From Candidatus Magasanikiibacteriota bacterium (GTDB lineage Bacteria > Patescibacteriota > Patescibacteriia > Magasanikbacterales > GWA2-37-8), in assembly GCA_026396535.1 (NCBI GenBank), contig JAPLWP010000030.1, forward strand, positions 1 through 5,844: a stretch of 5,844 bases of DNA. The letters are read 5' to 3'. Below the pieces are notes generated by a model, which was given only the letters and a program-made list of their open reading frames with translations, had not been told where the DNA came from and did not search any database. A program made the translations under genes and the position numbers. Below, piece by piece: positions 5,844 through 5,844 of the stretch; position 1 is the first letter of the stretch; each line of letters begins with the position of its first letter.

Positions 5844-5844
5844 A

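Overview
This 5.8-kb window looks like a chromosomal segment of an AT-leaning bacterium, most probably a member of the Patescibacteria (Candidate Phyla Radiation). That placement is an inference. It rests on three things: a long cobalamin-dependent ribonucleotide reductase, a compact ruvB operon ending in a membrane PH-domain protein, and a SpoIID/LytB-domain protein of the type I associate with that group. No Shine-Dalgarno sequence is visible before any of the four clear start codons. I see no mobile element, CRISPR array, tRNA or rRNA.

Layout. Positions 3037 down to 1 (minus strand) hold the first 1,012 codons of nrdJ, a class II ribonucleotide reductase that runs off the left edge. Positions 3038-3321 form a divergent control region. 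It contains a near-consensus promoter for nrdJ (-35 TTGGCA, 17-bp spacer, extended -10 TGG-TATAAT), a pair of NrdR-box-like sites in a large dyad downstream of the predicted nrdJ start, a perfect DnaA box (TTATCCACA), and a -10 box placed so close to ruvB that its mRNA may be leaderless. On the plus strand, ruvB (3322-4341), an 89-residue two-helix membrane protein (4348-4617) and a 178-residue two-helix bacterial PH-domain protein (4620-5156) are separated by 6 and 2 bases and form an operon. A strong bidirectional hairpin terminator (5167-5195) closes it against a convergent minus-strand SpoIID/LytB-domain gene (5199 to the right edge).

How the genes fit together. nrdJ (dNTP supply) and ruvB (Holliday-junction branch migration) share a control region that carries candidate sites for a dNTP sensor (NrdR) and for the replication initiator (DnaA). 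This suggests DNA precursor synthesis, replication and repair may be coordinated from this spot. The two membrane genes behind ruvB have no evident link to recombination and are probably co-transcribed passengers or a small envelope module.

The oddest point is the SpoIID-like gene. Its reading frame continues with family-like sequence upstream of residue 1 but is broken by an in-frame TAA at 5763-5765. The gene may be disrupted, the base may be a sequence error, or a truncated product may start at TTG. No wholly novel system is evident. The best leads are the NrdR/DnaA control region, the interrupted SpoIID gene and the small membrane pair.
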